Assembly: GCA_013177995.1 (NCBI GenBank)
Contig: JABLXN010000023.1
Span: 1-64,000, forward strand
Direction: 5' to 3'
Origin: Brevinematales bacterium
GTDB lineage: Bacteria > Spirochaetota > Brevinematia > Brevinematales > Thermospiraceae
Length of the DNA: 64,000 bases
Part shown: piece after piece, positions 34,362-42,518 of the stretch
How positions within the stretch are numbered: position 1 is the first letter of the stretch
Layout: the number at the start of each line of letters is the position of its first letter
Position numbers and translations under genes: made by a program
The notes under the pieces: generated by a model
Database searches by the model: none
What the model was told of the DNA's origin: nothing
The model's input: only the letters and a program-made list of their open reading frames with translations

Positions 34362-34561
34362 GAGACCTTTGCACGAATGTGCGAAGGTCTCAAAAAAGTA
34401 GTAAAAAAACAAAAATAGTATAAAAATATTCCTTATCATAATAAATAATTTTACTTTTTTGAATAAAAAAGACAAATAAACCCTTGTAAACAGAAAAAGC
34501 GGGGAAGAGGGGCGTAGCTCCTGACCCAAACAAGGGAAGAAAACACCCGTGCAAGGGTCTC
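34362..34561 (+). repeat. R1 element, complete copy with TAGAT duplication
   Basis: The 200 bp element runs from GAGACCTTTGCACG to CGTGCAAGGGTCTC and is flanked by TAGAT on both sides. It has the full order: left hairpin, AT-rich block with TAGTATAAAAATATT, GACAAATAAACCC block, and a hairpin GGGGCGTAGCTCC that has one change against the family. It sits between pyrK and the flaA terminator. Confidence 0.93.
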
Positions 34562-34593
34562 TAGATATTAACCCATACCTTTTCTTTAGAACC

Positions 34594-34625
34594 TAAAAAA
34601 AGGGCTACCTTACGGTAGCCCTTTG
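34594..34625 (-). terminator. flaA terminator
   Basis: GGGCTACC-TTAC-GGTAGCCC is a perfect stem with seven Ts after it on the minus strand. Confidence 0.88.
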
Positions 34626-34641
34626 GTTTCACTTTCAAAGA

Positions 34642-35616
34642 TTACTTGGCTGGAGCATTGGCTCTCTGCTGAGCCTTGGCCTGTTCGTAGAGCTGCTGGA
34701 TATCACTCAAGCGCTTGAGTTCAAGGATACGTCTATCAAGTCTTTCCTTGGCAAGGATACCCCACTGAGCCTCATCATCGATATCCATCTCCTCACGGAT
34801 AATAGCCCGGTCAAACTCCATATCAATATCCTTGAAGTAGATCACAAAATCACCGCCCTGTTCAATCTCAGGTTTGTACACAATGTAGCTATCAAACACC
34901 ACATAAGGGTAGCTTCTTGGATAGAGAGGGATTCTCTGAAGCACACGATCTCTCACATCATCAGTGTACTCAGGATTTTGCCAGAGAAGTTTTCTCCATC
35001 CCTCGAACCACACAGATCCCATGAAGTAATCCCTGGTCTGATCCATGCGGTCGCGAAGACGAATACCAACCTGCATCTGATAGTTGAGACCATACACCCA
35101 GGTAGAAATACTCTTGATCTGACCAACATTGGCAAGGAGTCCCATCACAAGAGAGTTCTCTTCACCACCCTCAGCGTTGACAAAAGACCTATCATCATAG
35201 TAAGCAAAGATATCAAAAGGTGGCTTGATGAGAGCCCAGGAGAGGAAACGACCCTGAATAAAATGGATACGTGCACCAAGCACCGTTCCACCTTCACTCT
35301 CCCACTTTTTACTCTTCACTGGCTTGGTGTAGGAAAGCACATTGTTTTTCGTCGTATTGGCCGAAGGAGCCAAAATAATACGCCAGTTCGAGAGAGCCCA
35401 ATCAGAACCTGTGAACTTCACCGTCGGATAACCGTAGTCTGCCAGGTTAATGACATTGGAAGCTTGCTCCCGGATCGCGTTATCCTTTTCCACCACCTTG
35501 GCTATATTCTGTTCAAAGGTGGGGAAATGAATCAATTTTTTCTGGATAGCGCCAAATCCGCTTGCGGTTATCCATAATACACTGACAATAGATAGAAACG
35601 CCACTCCTTTCCTCAT
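34642..35616 (-). CDS. flaA: Flagellar filament outer layer (sheath) protein FlaA
   Basis: The 324-residue protein has a signal peptide (about 1-23) and the block NVINLADYGYPTVKFTGSDWALSNW, followed by ILAPSANT, which marks spirochaetal FlaA. FlaA coats the FlaB core of the periplasmic flagellum and is exported by Sec, consistent with the signal peptide here. The C-terminal part has an acidic EEMDIDDEAQWG stretch and a helical Gln/Ala-rich tail. It is monocistronic, with a strong sigma-70 promoter carrying a palindrome in its spacer and a strong terminator. This is the best evidence that the host is a spirochaete. Confidence 0.92.
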   Translation of the reverse strand: MRKGVAFLSIVSVLWITASGFGAIQKKLIHFPTFEQNIAKVVEKDNAIREQASNVINLADYGYPTVKFTGSDWALSNWRIILAPSANTTKNNVLSYTKPVKSKKWESEGGTVLGARIHFIQGRFLSWALIKPPFDIFAYYDDRSFVNAEGGEENSLVMGLLANVGQIKSISTWVYGLNYQMQVGIRLRDRMDQTRDYFMGSVWFEGWRKLLWQNPEYTDDVRDRVLQRIPLYPRSYPYVVFDSYIVYKPEIEQGGDFVIYFKDIDMEFDRAIIREEMDIDDEAQWGILAKERLDRRILELKRLSDIQQLYEQAKAQQRANAPAK

Positions 35617-35652
35617 ATATCCACTCCTTTCAAAAGGTATTTTGTTCTCTTT

Positions 35653-35680
35653 AGTATACAGGAGATTTTTCTCCTGTCAA
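35653..35680 (-). promoter_or_regulatory. flaA promoter with palindrome filling the spacer
   Basis: On the minus strand TTGACA (35680-35675) and TATACT (35658-35653) are 16 bp apart. The spacer and box edges form ACAGGAGA-AAAA-TCTCCTGT (35658-35677), a perfect inverted repeat with 8 bp arms. A dimeric regulator bound there would sit between the two boxes. Confidence 0.8.
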
Positions 35681-35805
35681 GCCCCTCAAGGTTTTTTTCT
35701 TTTTTCCGATATATCGAGGGGTTATTTCAGGTATTCATACTATCGGATACTCCCCTCTCAGAAGTTTAATCAAAAAAGAAAAAAATCAAAATTTTTTTTC
35801 TCCTC

Positions 35806-36318
35806 TTATCTTTTTACAGGAACAGGATAAAAGAGATTCCATCTCCCTACCACCACCTTTTGATAACTTCCCTCAACCAGAAAACTACACCTCTCAATGG
35901 GTCTCCCATTCTCCCGAAGGGTCTGAAAAAGCCCTTCTATCCACCGCTGCACAAGCAAAGGATGACGCTGGATATCCCCAACAAACTCACGACTAAAATT
36001 GATCACAAGATGAGTAGGTTTTTTGGGGGTGATTGTCCAGGCTCCTAATACCTTTCCATCCAAAAACCACACTTCAGGGGCATAGGAAAGCGGTCCCTCA
36101 AAATACTGACGAGCAATGGCTACGTCCTTCCCGTAGTGCTTCACAAAACCCATCTGAAGATACTGGTAATCCACTACCTTTTTAGCAGCGGCAGAAGAAG
36201 AATAGTAAATCATCTTCACTCGAGGAGGTGCCGTAAAAAACCAGATCAAAGCACTTATGATTACTCCTATGCCAGCTATTCCTCCAATCCATAAAAAAAG
36301 TTTTTTACGATCTCTCAT
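35806..36318 (-). CDS. Membrane-anchored GerMN-like domain protein
   Basis: The 170-residue protein has an N-terminal membrane anchor (about 8-28) and one extracytoplasmic domain. The domain pattern fits GerMN: VKMIYYSS at the start, EVWFLDGKVLGAWTI, a hydrophobic strand LVINFSREFVGDI, then the helix VQRWIEGLFQTLRENG, and a final FLVEGSYQ. These domains occur in spore and cell-wall proteins. It overlaps the amidase gene by 4 bp, which supports a cell-wall role. Confidence 0.68.
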   Translation of the reverse strand: MRDRKKLFLWIGGIAGIGVIISALIWFFTAPPRVKMIYYSSSAAAKKVVDYQYLQMGFVKHYGKDVAIARQYFEGPLSYAPEVWFLDGKVLGAWTITPKKPTHLVINFSREFVGDIQRHPLLVQRWIEGLFQTLRENGRPIERCSFLVEGSYQKVVVGRWNLFYPVPVKR

Positions 36319-37592
36319 ATATTTCCCCTCCTTGCATTATAACGGCGGATAAATCTATCAAGTCCAGAAGCCATAAATTTCGCTAACTGTCTCTGATAAG
36401 ATTGAGAAGTAAGCTGATTTCCCTCTTCTGCATGAGAAAGATACCCTATCTCCCAGAGAATAGCTGGAAGAGGACTGAAACGCAAGACATAAAAATTAGC
36501 ACTTTTCACCGAAACGCGGGAAAACTGAGATTCCAGCGCTATTTTTACATCCTTCGCCAAGGCTTTTGAAACCTTTGATACCCCCTCCCGCATAAGCACA
36601 TTGAGAACACTGTAGAAACCCTCCGTGTGTTTCACATCGTCCATACTGAAGCCGGCATTTTCGGCTATCTCCACCGCTGAAGCCCCTGCATCACTGGCCT
36701 TATCAGAAAGATAATACACCTCAATTCCCCTTATCCGGGGATTGAGGGAGATATTCCCATGAATAGACACAAAGATCGCCCCCTCTCCCCCATTCCAGCG
36801 ATCATAGGCAAGTTCCACCCTTTCGGAGAGGGACACATACCTATCAAGCGAACGGGTCAAAAGCACCCGATAGCCCATATTTTCCAGTGCTTCTTTGAGA
36901 CTCTGGGCAAGTTGCAAAACAATTTCCTTTTCTTTTATCCCTCCCTTTCCAATGCCTCCAGGGTCCTTTCCTCCATGGCCCGGATCAAGAATGACGGTTT
37001 TGATAGGACGAAAGAGATCTCTTCCCCCGGGAAGAGGGGTTTGTTGAGAGGATGCAGCTGTTTCTTTGTTGGTATTTTGTTCGATACGATTCGTGGTTAC
37101 CTTTCCCGTGGATGAGGTGATCTGGTTCGTTTTCACTTCTCTGGAGACAAGATTTTCTCTATTGGAAACCAAAGCATTGGAAACCACAGAAAGGGGCTTC
37201 GTGTTTTGTGGAAAAACCTCTTTTATCTGATTTGTCTCACTATTCCTCTGAAAATTACTCTGGAGAATAGCAAGGCTTCGCTGGTTTTTGACATCCCGGG
37301 CAAATTCCTTCACCACTTTTTCCATCAATGGAGAAAGGACAAGCCGACCATTGGTCTCCCATCCTACTCCCTCCTCAAAATAATACACCCTGCCATCCAC
37401 AATCACGTAGGGCATATTGAAGTAAACACGACAAAAACGATTGGTGTTTTCGCTTTTGAGTTCCCCATAGCCCAAATTCCAGTCGTAGCGAAGGGAAAGC
37501 CCATACTCCCCGGCCACTTCCTCAAGCGAAACCCCAGCTACCACAAGACCATAGCAAAGTCCCACTACCAAGAAACGCCATATGCTACGCAT
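36315..37592 (-). CDS. N-acetylmuramoyl-L-alanine amidase (Amidase_3)
   Basis: The start at 37592 (425 aa) gives a signal peptide (about 1-20). About 190 residues of linker, Asn- and Thr-rich in its last part, precede the zinc amidase domain (about 200-420): VILDPGHGGKDPG, catalytic-region KEKEIVLQLA, VSIHGN and LWEIGYLSH. The enzyme cleaves the stem peptide from muramic acid, usually during daughter-cell separation. Its first bases overlap coaX by 8 bp. Confidence 0.92.
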   Translation of the reverse strand: MRSIWRFLVVGLCYGLVVAGVSLEEVAGEYGLSLRYDWNLGYGELKSENTNRFCRVYFNMPYVIVDGRVYYFEEGVGWETNGRLVLSPLMEKVVKEFARDVKNQRSLAILQSNFQRNSETNQIKEVFPQNTKPLSVVSNALVSNRENLVSREVKTNQITSSTGKVTTNRIEQNTNKETAASSQQTPLPGGRDLFRPIKTVILDPGHGGKDPGGIGKGGIKEKEIVLQLAQSLKEALENMGYRVLLTRSLDRYVSLSERVELAYDRWNGGEGAIFVSIHGNISLNPRIRGIEVYYLSDKASDAGASAVEIAENAGFSMDDVKHTEGFYSVLNVLMREGVSKVSKALAKDVKIALESQFSRVSVKSANFYVLRFSPLPAILWEIGYLSHAEEGNQLTSQSYQRQLAKFMASGLDRFIRRYNARRGNI

Positions 37593-38373
37593 GAGCCATC
37601 CAGAGATAATAAATTCCCTTGAGCATGAGATGGGTATCGACAAGGTCAATACGATGACTCGATTGTTGCACCAACTTAGCAAGCCCTCCGGTAGCTATGA
37701 CCAGAGGATTCTCCCATTGAAGTTCTGCCGTGATACGTCTCACGAGTTCATCAATCATGGCTCCATGACCATGCAGGATTCCGCTTCGAATCCCATCTAT
37801 GGTGTTTTTGGTCACCACCGTCGGTGGGAGAGAAAGATCAATATGAGGGAGTTTCGAAGCCCTCTCAGTCAATGCCCGAAGAGAGGTGATCATCCCGGGA
37901 ATAATTACTCCCCCCTCATAGGCTTTTCCGTCTGAAAGAATATCAATAGTAGTAGCTGTCCCAAAATCCACGACAATGGCATCACGAGAGGGATATTCCC
38001 TCGCCACAGCATACACATTGACAAGCCTGTCAATCCCTATCTCATAGGGGTAATCATAATGGATCTCAAGTGGCACATCGGCCGTACAGAGAAAACGGGG
38101 AAGGATCTCATAGTACTTTTCAAAAAGATGCCCCATCTCATAGTTCACCTCAGGGACTACACTGGCGATCACCACCTCCTCCTTTTCGTTTTCCCTGAGC
38201 CCCCAGCGTTTTCTGAGAACCTCATAGCGAACCATCCAGTCATCATGGGTCATCGCCTTCTGGGTGAGAAAATGGGCATGATGTAGAGGACGATTCATTC
38301 CCCTTTGAAAAAGTCCCATGCTAACATTGGTATTGCCTATATCTATGGCCAAAAGGTATTTAGATGGTTTCAT
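37585..38373 (-). CDS. coaX: Type III pantothenate kinase
   Basis: The 262-residue ASKHA-fold kinase phosphorylates pantothenate, the first step of coenzyme A synthesis. Visible motifs are the phosphate loop LLAIDIGNTNVSMGLF, the central VVDFGTATTIDILS with the catalytic Asp, and EGGVIIPGM. Length is normal. It overlaps gpsA upstream by 14 bp and the amidase downstream by 8 bp. Confidence 0.95.
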   Translation of the reverse strand: MKPSKYLLAIDIGNTNVSMGLFQRGMNRPLHHAHFLTQKAMTHDDWMVRYEVLRKRWGLRENEKEEVVIASVVPEVNYEMGHLFEKYYEILPRFLCTADVPLEIHYDYPYEIGIDRLVNVYAVAREYPSRDAIVVDFGTATTIDILSDGKAYEGGVIIPGMITSLRALTERASKLPHIDLSLPPTVVTKNTIDGIRSGILHGHGAMIDELVRRITAELQWENPLVIATGGLAKLVQQSSHRIDLVDTHLMLKGIYYLWMAHA

Positions 38374-39349
38374 CTTTGAGTGGCCTCACCATGAGTTGTT
38401 TCATCACTTCCAGGGGATGCTGTTGGTCATAAATCACAGAATGCACAGCCTGGCATATAGGCATATCAATCCCCACCTCTGCAGCCATCTTGAGAGCAGG
38501 TCTCACTGTCTCTACACCCTCCGCCACCATTTTCATCCCAGCAAGAATTTCTTCGATCGATTTTCCGGTAGCCAAAGCCTCACCCACTCTTCCATTACGA
38601 CTATGGCGGCTGGTACAGGTCACAATAAGATCCCCAACCCCAGCTAATCCGGAAAAGGTGGCTTCCTGAGCCCCCATTTTGAGTCCAAGTCGCCGCATTT
38701 CAGCAAGCCCTCGGGTGATAAGGGCGGCCATGGTATTATCACCAAAGCCAAGTCCCCGAACCATGCCGGCGGCAATAGCAATCACGTTCTTGATGGCCGC
38801 ACAGAGTTCTACCCCTATCACATCCGTATTGCGGTAAACACGAAAAAACTCTGTCGAAAAGGCCTGTTGAACCTGCTTCGCCGCCTCTTCTCTGAGAGAA
38901 GCCGCCACAATAGCCGTAGGCACATCCCGACTCACCTCTTCTGCATGGGTGGGCCCGGAAAGGGCTACAATATTTTCACATCCTGGAAGTTCCTCGGTGA
39001 GAATCTCCGTCATACGCTTTTCAGAAGGAAACTCAAGCCCTTTGGTAGCACTCACCACAATCTGATGTGGCTTCAACCGGGGAGCAAATCGCTTCACCAC
39101 CGAACGGAAAAACTTGGAAGGAGTCACAAAAACCACTATATCAGCCCCATCAACGATGGCATCATCCGTGGTAAACACAATATCCTCAGGCAATTTCACA
39201 CCAGGAAGATAGTACACATTCTCCCGTTCTTTATTGAAAAGATCGGCCTCTGCCTTATCGTACGACCAGATCTTCACCTCATGGTTTCGCCGAATCTGAA
39301 GGGCAAGCGCCGTCCCCCATCCACCTCCACCAATGATGGCTACCCTCAT
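38360..39349 (-). CDS. gpsA: Glycerol-3-phosphate dehydrogenase [NAD(P)+]
   Basis: The 329-residue enzyme makes sn-glycerol 3-phosphate for phospholipids. N-terminal Rossmann motif RVAIIGGGGWGTALA, SGPTHAEEV, the catalytic Lys in GVELCAAIKNVIAIAAG and the GFGDNTMAALITRGLAEM block are all present. The start at 39349 is 4 bp after gatB; an 11-residue upstream extension inside gatB is less likely. Confidence 0.96.
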   Translation of the reverse strand: MRVAIIGGGGWGTALALQIRRNHEVKIWSYDKAEADLFNKERENVYYLPGVKLPEDIVFTTDDAIVDGADIVVFVTPSKFFRSVVKRFAPRLKPHQIVVSATKGLEFPSEKRMTEILTEELPGCENIVALSGPTHAEEVSRDVPTAIVAASLREEAAKQVQQAFSTEFFRVYRNTDVIGVELCAAIKNVIAIAAGMVRGLGFGDNTMAALITRGLAEMRRLGLKMGAQEATFSGLAGVGDLIVTCTSRHSRNGRVGEALATGKSIEEILAGMKMVAEGVETVRPALKMAAEVGIDMPICQAVHSVIYDQQHPLEVMKQLMVRPLKDETI

Positions 39350-39353
39350 AAAC

Positions 39354-40799
39354 CTACCCCAACTTCTTCTGAAGAATCTCATTCACAAGCTTTGGATTGG
39401 CCTGCCCTTTGGTAGCCTTCATCACCTCACCCACAAAAAAGCCCATGAGATTCTTCTTGCCTTCTTTGTAACGCTGCACCTCACCCGGATTTTTTGCCAA
39501 AATCTCATCGATGAGAGATTCAAGGGCTGAGGTATCGGTGATCTGCTTCAGTCCTTTTTTCTCCACAATCGCAGAAGGAGATTCTCCTGTATCCACCATC
39601 TCGGCAAACACATCCTTGGCCATTTTGCCACTGATCACATTATCATGAATGAGATTCATGAGCTCTGCTAACTTCTGGGCAGATATCCTTTCCTTCGCAA
39701 GTCGGGTAATATCCCAGTTCAATTCATTGAGAACCGCCATGAGCTCACTCTGGATCCAGTTTGCCACCTTCTTCGGCTCAATTTTAGTCTGTTTCAACAC
39801 ATCCTCAAAATAATCTGCCATTTCCTTTTCTTCGGTGAGTACCTCGGCATCAGAAAGCGTAATTCCATACTGTCGTACAAACCTCTCCCGCTTCTGCTGG
39901 GGAAGTTCAGGAAGTTCCTGACGAATTTTCTCCACCTGATCCCGGCTCACACGAAGCGGGGGAAGATCCGGCTCCGGAAAATAACGGTAATCGTTCGCCT
40001 CTTCCTTGTCCCGCATGGGAAAGGTCTTATTCTGCTTGGCATCATAGAGACGGGTCTCCTGAACCACCTTCTCTCCATTTTCCAAAAGGGCAATCTGGCG
40101 TTCAATCTCGTATTCAATAGCCTTTTTCACCCCGTTGAATGAGTTGAGATTTTTGACCTCTACCTTGGTTCCAAACTCCTTCTGACCAACCGGGCGCACG
40201 GAGACATTAACATCACAGCGAAGACTCCCTTCCTCCATATTCACATCAGAGACGCCCAAGTATTTCATGATACTGCGAAGCTCCTTGAGATAGAGATACG
40301 CCTCCTCACTGGAACGCATATCCGGTTCAGAAACAATCTCCAGAAGGGGTACACCAGCGCGATTGAGATCAACGGCCGAATAGGGTTCCCCCTCTAAGTG
40401 AATAGACTTCCCTGCATCTTCCTCCATATGAATACGGGTAACCCCGATCTTCTTGGTAGAACCATCAGAGAGAACGATCTCTATCACCCCTTTTTGACAA
40501 ATGGGATAATCATACTGAGAAATCTGATACCCCTTGGGAAGGTCCGGGTAGAAGTAATTTTTTCTATCAAACTTGGAAAATTCAGCAATATTGGCCTGAA
40601 TAGCGAGTCCTGCCAAAATCGCCTTGTGAAGCACCTCCTCATTGAACACAGGAAGTACTCCCGGTTGTCCCATACACACAGGACACACGTGGGTATTGGC
40701 CGGTGCACCAAATTCGGTAGAACAGCCACAAAAGATTTTCGTTTTTGTGTTGAGTTGAACATGTACCTCAAGGCCTATGACTGCCTCATAACTTCTCAT
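39354..40799 (-). CDS. gatB: Asp/Glu-tRNA amidotransferase subunit B
   Basis: The 481-residue subunit starts at 40799 behind GGAGGAAACC. It activates mischarged Glu-tRNA(Gln) or Asp-tRNA(Asn) in the GatCAB complex. Motifs include YEAVIGLEVHVQLNTKTKIFC, the zinc cysteines in CGCSTEFG and HVCPVCMGQPG, and the C-terminal YqeY-like helical tail domain (about 340-481). gatA and gatC are not adjacent. It opens the gatB-gpsA-coaX-amidase-GerMN run. Confidence 0.96.
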   Translation of the reverse strand: MRSYEAVIGLEVHVQLNTKTKIFCGCSTEFGAPANTHVCPVCMGQPGVLPVFNEEVLHKAILAGLAIQANIAEFSKFDRKNYFYPDLPKGYQISQYDYPICQKGVIEIVLSDGSTKKIGVTRIHMEEDAGKSIHLEGEPYSAVDLNRAGVPLLEIVSEPDMRSSEEAYLYLKELRSIMKYLGVSDVNMEEGSLRCDVNVSVRPVGQKEFGTKVEVKNLNSFNGVKKAIEYEIERQIALLENGEKVVQETRLYDAKQNKTFPMRDKEEANDYRYFPEPDLPPLRVSRDQVEKIRQELPELPQQKRERFVRQYGITLSDAEVLTEEKEMADYFEDVLKQTKIEPKKVANWIQSELMAVLNELNWDITRLAKERISAQKLAELMNLIHDNVISGKMAKDVFAEMVDTGESPSAIVEKKGLKQITDTSALESLIDEILAKNPGEVQRYKEGKKNLMGFFVGEVMKATKGQANPKLVNEILQKKLG

Positions 40800-40875
40800 G
40801 GTTTCCTCCATGTTTTGAGAAAAATCGCTCTTTATTATAGAACAAAATCAAAAAAACAGCAAAAAACCATTCAAA

Positions 40876-41046
40876 ACTCATACACGAGCATTTTCTTGCC
40901 CTGTCCTGGTCAGGGGCTACGCCCCTCTTCCCCGCTTTTTCTGCCCTCGAATAGAACTTCTTTTCACGGGTACAAAAAGATATTTTTGTCTTATTTTGTT
41001 TTTTATTACTTTCTTTGAGAGCATTGCACGAATGTGCAATGCTCTC
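40876..41046 (-). repeat. R1 element, diverged copy with compensated hairpin
   Basis: This minus-oriented copy ends with the perfect hairpin GAGAGCATTGCAC-GAAT-GTGCAATGCTCTC (41017-41046). Two pairs are swapped on both arms relative to other copies. The interior keeps GGGGCTACGCCCC and the TTTCTTGCCC block; the far end is degraded. Its last 2 bp overlap the stop codon of the FAD protein gene. Confidence 0.82.
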
Positions 41047-42433
41047 ACTCAAGCCTACTTCCTAAAAGATAACCACTCACACTGGCCTGCATAAGTCCCC
41101 GGGTCCATCCCGCCCCATCCCCAATAGCATAGAGCCCCGGAAGAGAAGTCTCGAAATTCTGAACCACAAGACGCTGGGAATAAAATTTGACCTCCACACC
41201 ATAAAGAAGTGTCTCAGAACTGGCAATACCCGGAGCCACATGATCCAGGGCCAAAAGCATCTCAATGATATCTGTCATGGTCCGATAGGGAAGAACCAGA
41301 CTCAAATCCCCGGGAAGGGCATCTGGTAAGGTTGGCTTGAGATTCCCTCGAAAGAGCCTCTCTGGGGTGGTACGTCTTCCTCGTTTCAGATCCCCAAATC
41401 GCTGGACGATGATACGATTCCCTGAAAGCATATTGCCAAGCCCGGCTATATACTTTCCATACTCCACCGGTTGATTAAAAGGTCGGGTAAAGGCATGGGA
41501 AACAAGAATAGCAAGATTGGTATTTTCTGTTTTGAGTTCTTCGGATTTATAACTATGCCCATTGACAACGGCAATATTCCCCTCATAGTGTTCCGTAGCG
41601 ACGACTCCGCCGGGATTCTGGCAAAAAGTACGAACCTTGTCATCGAAGGTAGGCGTATAGTAGATAAACTTACCCTCATACATGGTTTCATTGATCTCTT
41701 TCATCACCTCGTTGCGGACCTCAACTCTCACCCCGATATCTACAGGCCCAACATCATAGGCTATCTGATACTTTCTGATAAGCATACTCAACCATTCAGA
41801 ACCCTCACGTCCTACCGCTAAGACTACCGCCTTTGCCCGGTACACACGATCCGCGACTACTCCCACGACACGACCATCTTCGACCACAAGATCCCTCGCT
41901 GGACACTCAAAACGAATGTTCACACCCTCTTCTCTCAATCGCTTCTGAAGGAGAGCATAAATCTCTGCACTCTTTTCCGTTCCAAGATGACGAAGGGGAT
42001 TCTCTACCAGCTGAATATGGCTCCGAATGGCCCTGGCACGAATAACCTCAATACGATCTGGATTTTCAAGCCCATAAATCCGTTTATCCGCCCCATACTG
42101 AACATAGATATCATCAACAGAGCGAATAGCCTCTTGTACCACAGAAACATCAAAAAGATCAACGAGATCCCCACCTATAAAAGGAGAAAGAGAGAGCTTG
42201 CCATCACTATAGGCACCTGCTCCGGAAAAACCCGTGGTAATATTACAGGGTGAACAATGCTGGCATGGTTTTCCTTCACGTTTAGGACAGACTCTCTTTT
42301 CAATAGGCCGACCCTTTTCAAGAAGGAGAATAGAGCGATCTGGCCAGCGTTCACGATACCGAAGCGCCGTGAAAATACCCGCTGGCCCCGCACCAATGAT
42401 AATCAGATCATATACCGTCTTTTCCATATCCAT
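41045..42433 (-). CDS. FAD-dependent oxidoreductase, COG2509-like
   Basis: The 462-residue flavoprotein has an N-terminal dinucleotide fold YDLIIIGAGPAGIFTALRY (about 7-25), a cysteine-rich stretch CPKREGKPCQHCSPCNI (about 48-64), GFSGAGAYSDGKL, and a C-terminal FAD contact GLYAIGDGAGWTRGLMQA. It matches the widespread uncharacterised NAD(FAD)-utilising dehydrogenase family. Reaction unknown. The ATG at 42433 or 42427 could be the start. The stop lies at the border of an R1 element. Confidence 0.88.
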   Translation of the reverse strand: MDMEKTVYDLIIIGAGPAGIFTALRYRERWPDRSILLLEKGRPIEKRVCPKREGKPCQHCSPCNITTGFSGAGAYSDGKLSLSPFIGGDLVDLFDVSVVQEAIRSVDDIYVQYGADKRIYGLENPDRIEVIRARAIRSHIQLVENPLRHLGTEKSAEIYALLQKRLREEGVNIRFECPARDLVVEDGRVVGVVADRVYRAKAVVLAVGREGSEWLSMLIRKYQIAYDVGPVDIGVRVEVRNEVMKEINETMYEGKFIYYTPTFDDKVRTFCQNPGGVVATEHYEGNIAVVNGHSYKSEELKTENTNLAILVSHAFTRPFNQPVEYGKYIAGLGNMLSGNRIIVQRFGDLKRGRRTTPERLFRGNLKPTLPDALPGDLSLVLPYRTMTDIIEMLLALDHVAPGIASSETLLYGVEVKFYSQRLVVQNFETSLPGLYAIGDGAGWTRGLMQASVSGYLLGSRLE

Positions 42434-42518
42434 TACCCCCTGCCCAACATTTGGCTGAGAACTTTTCTCCCCATCTTCACAGAGGAAAACCTACAATTTT
42501 CTCCAGGGGGTGTGTCCT

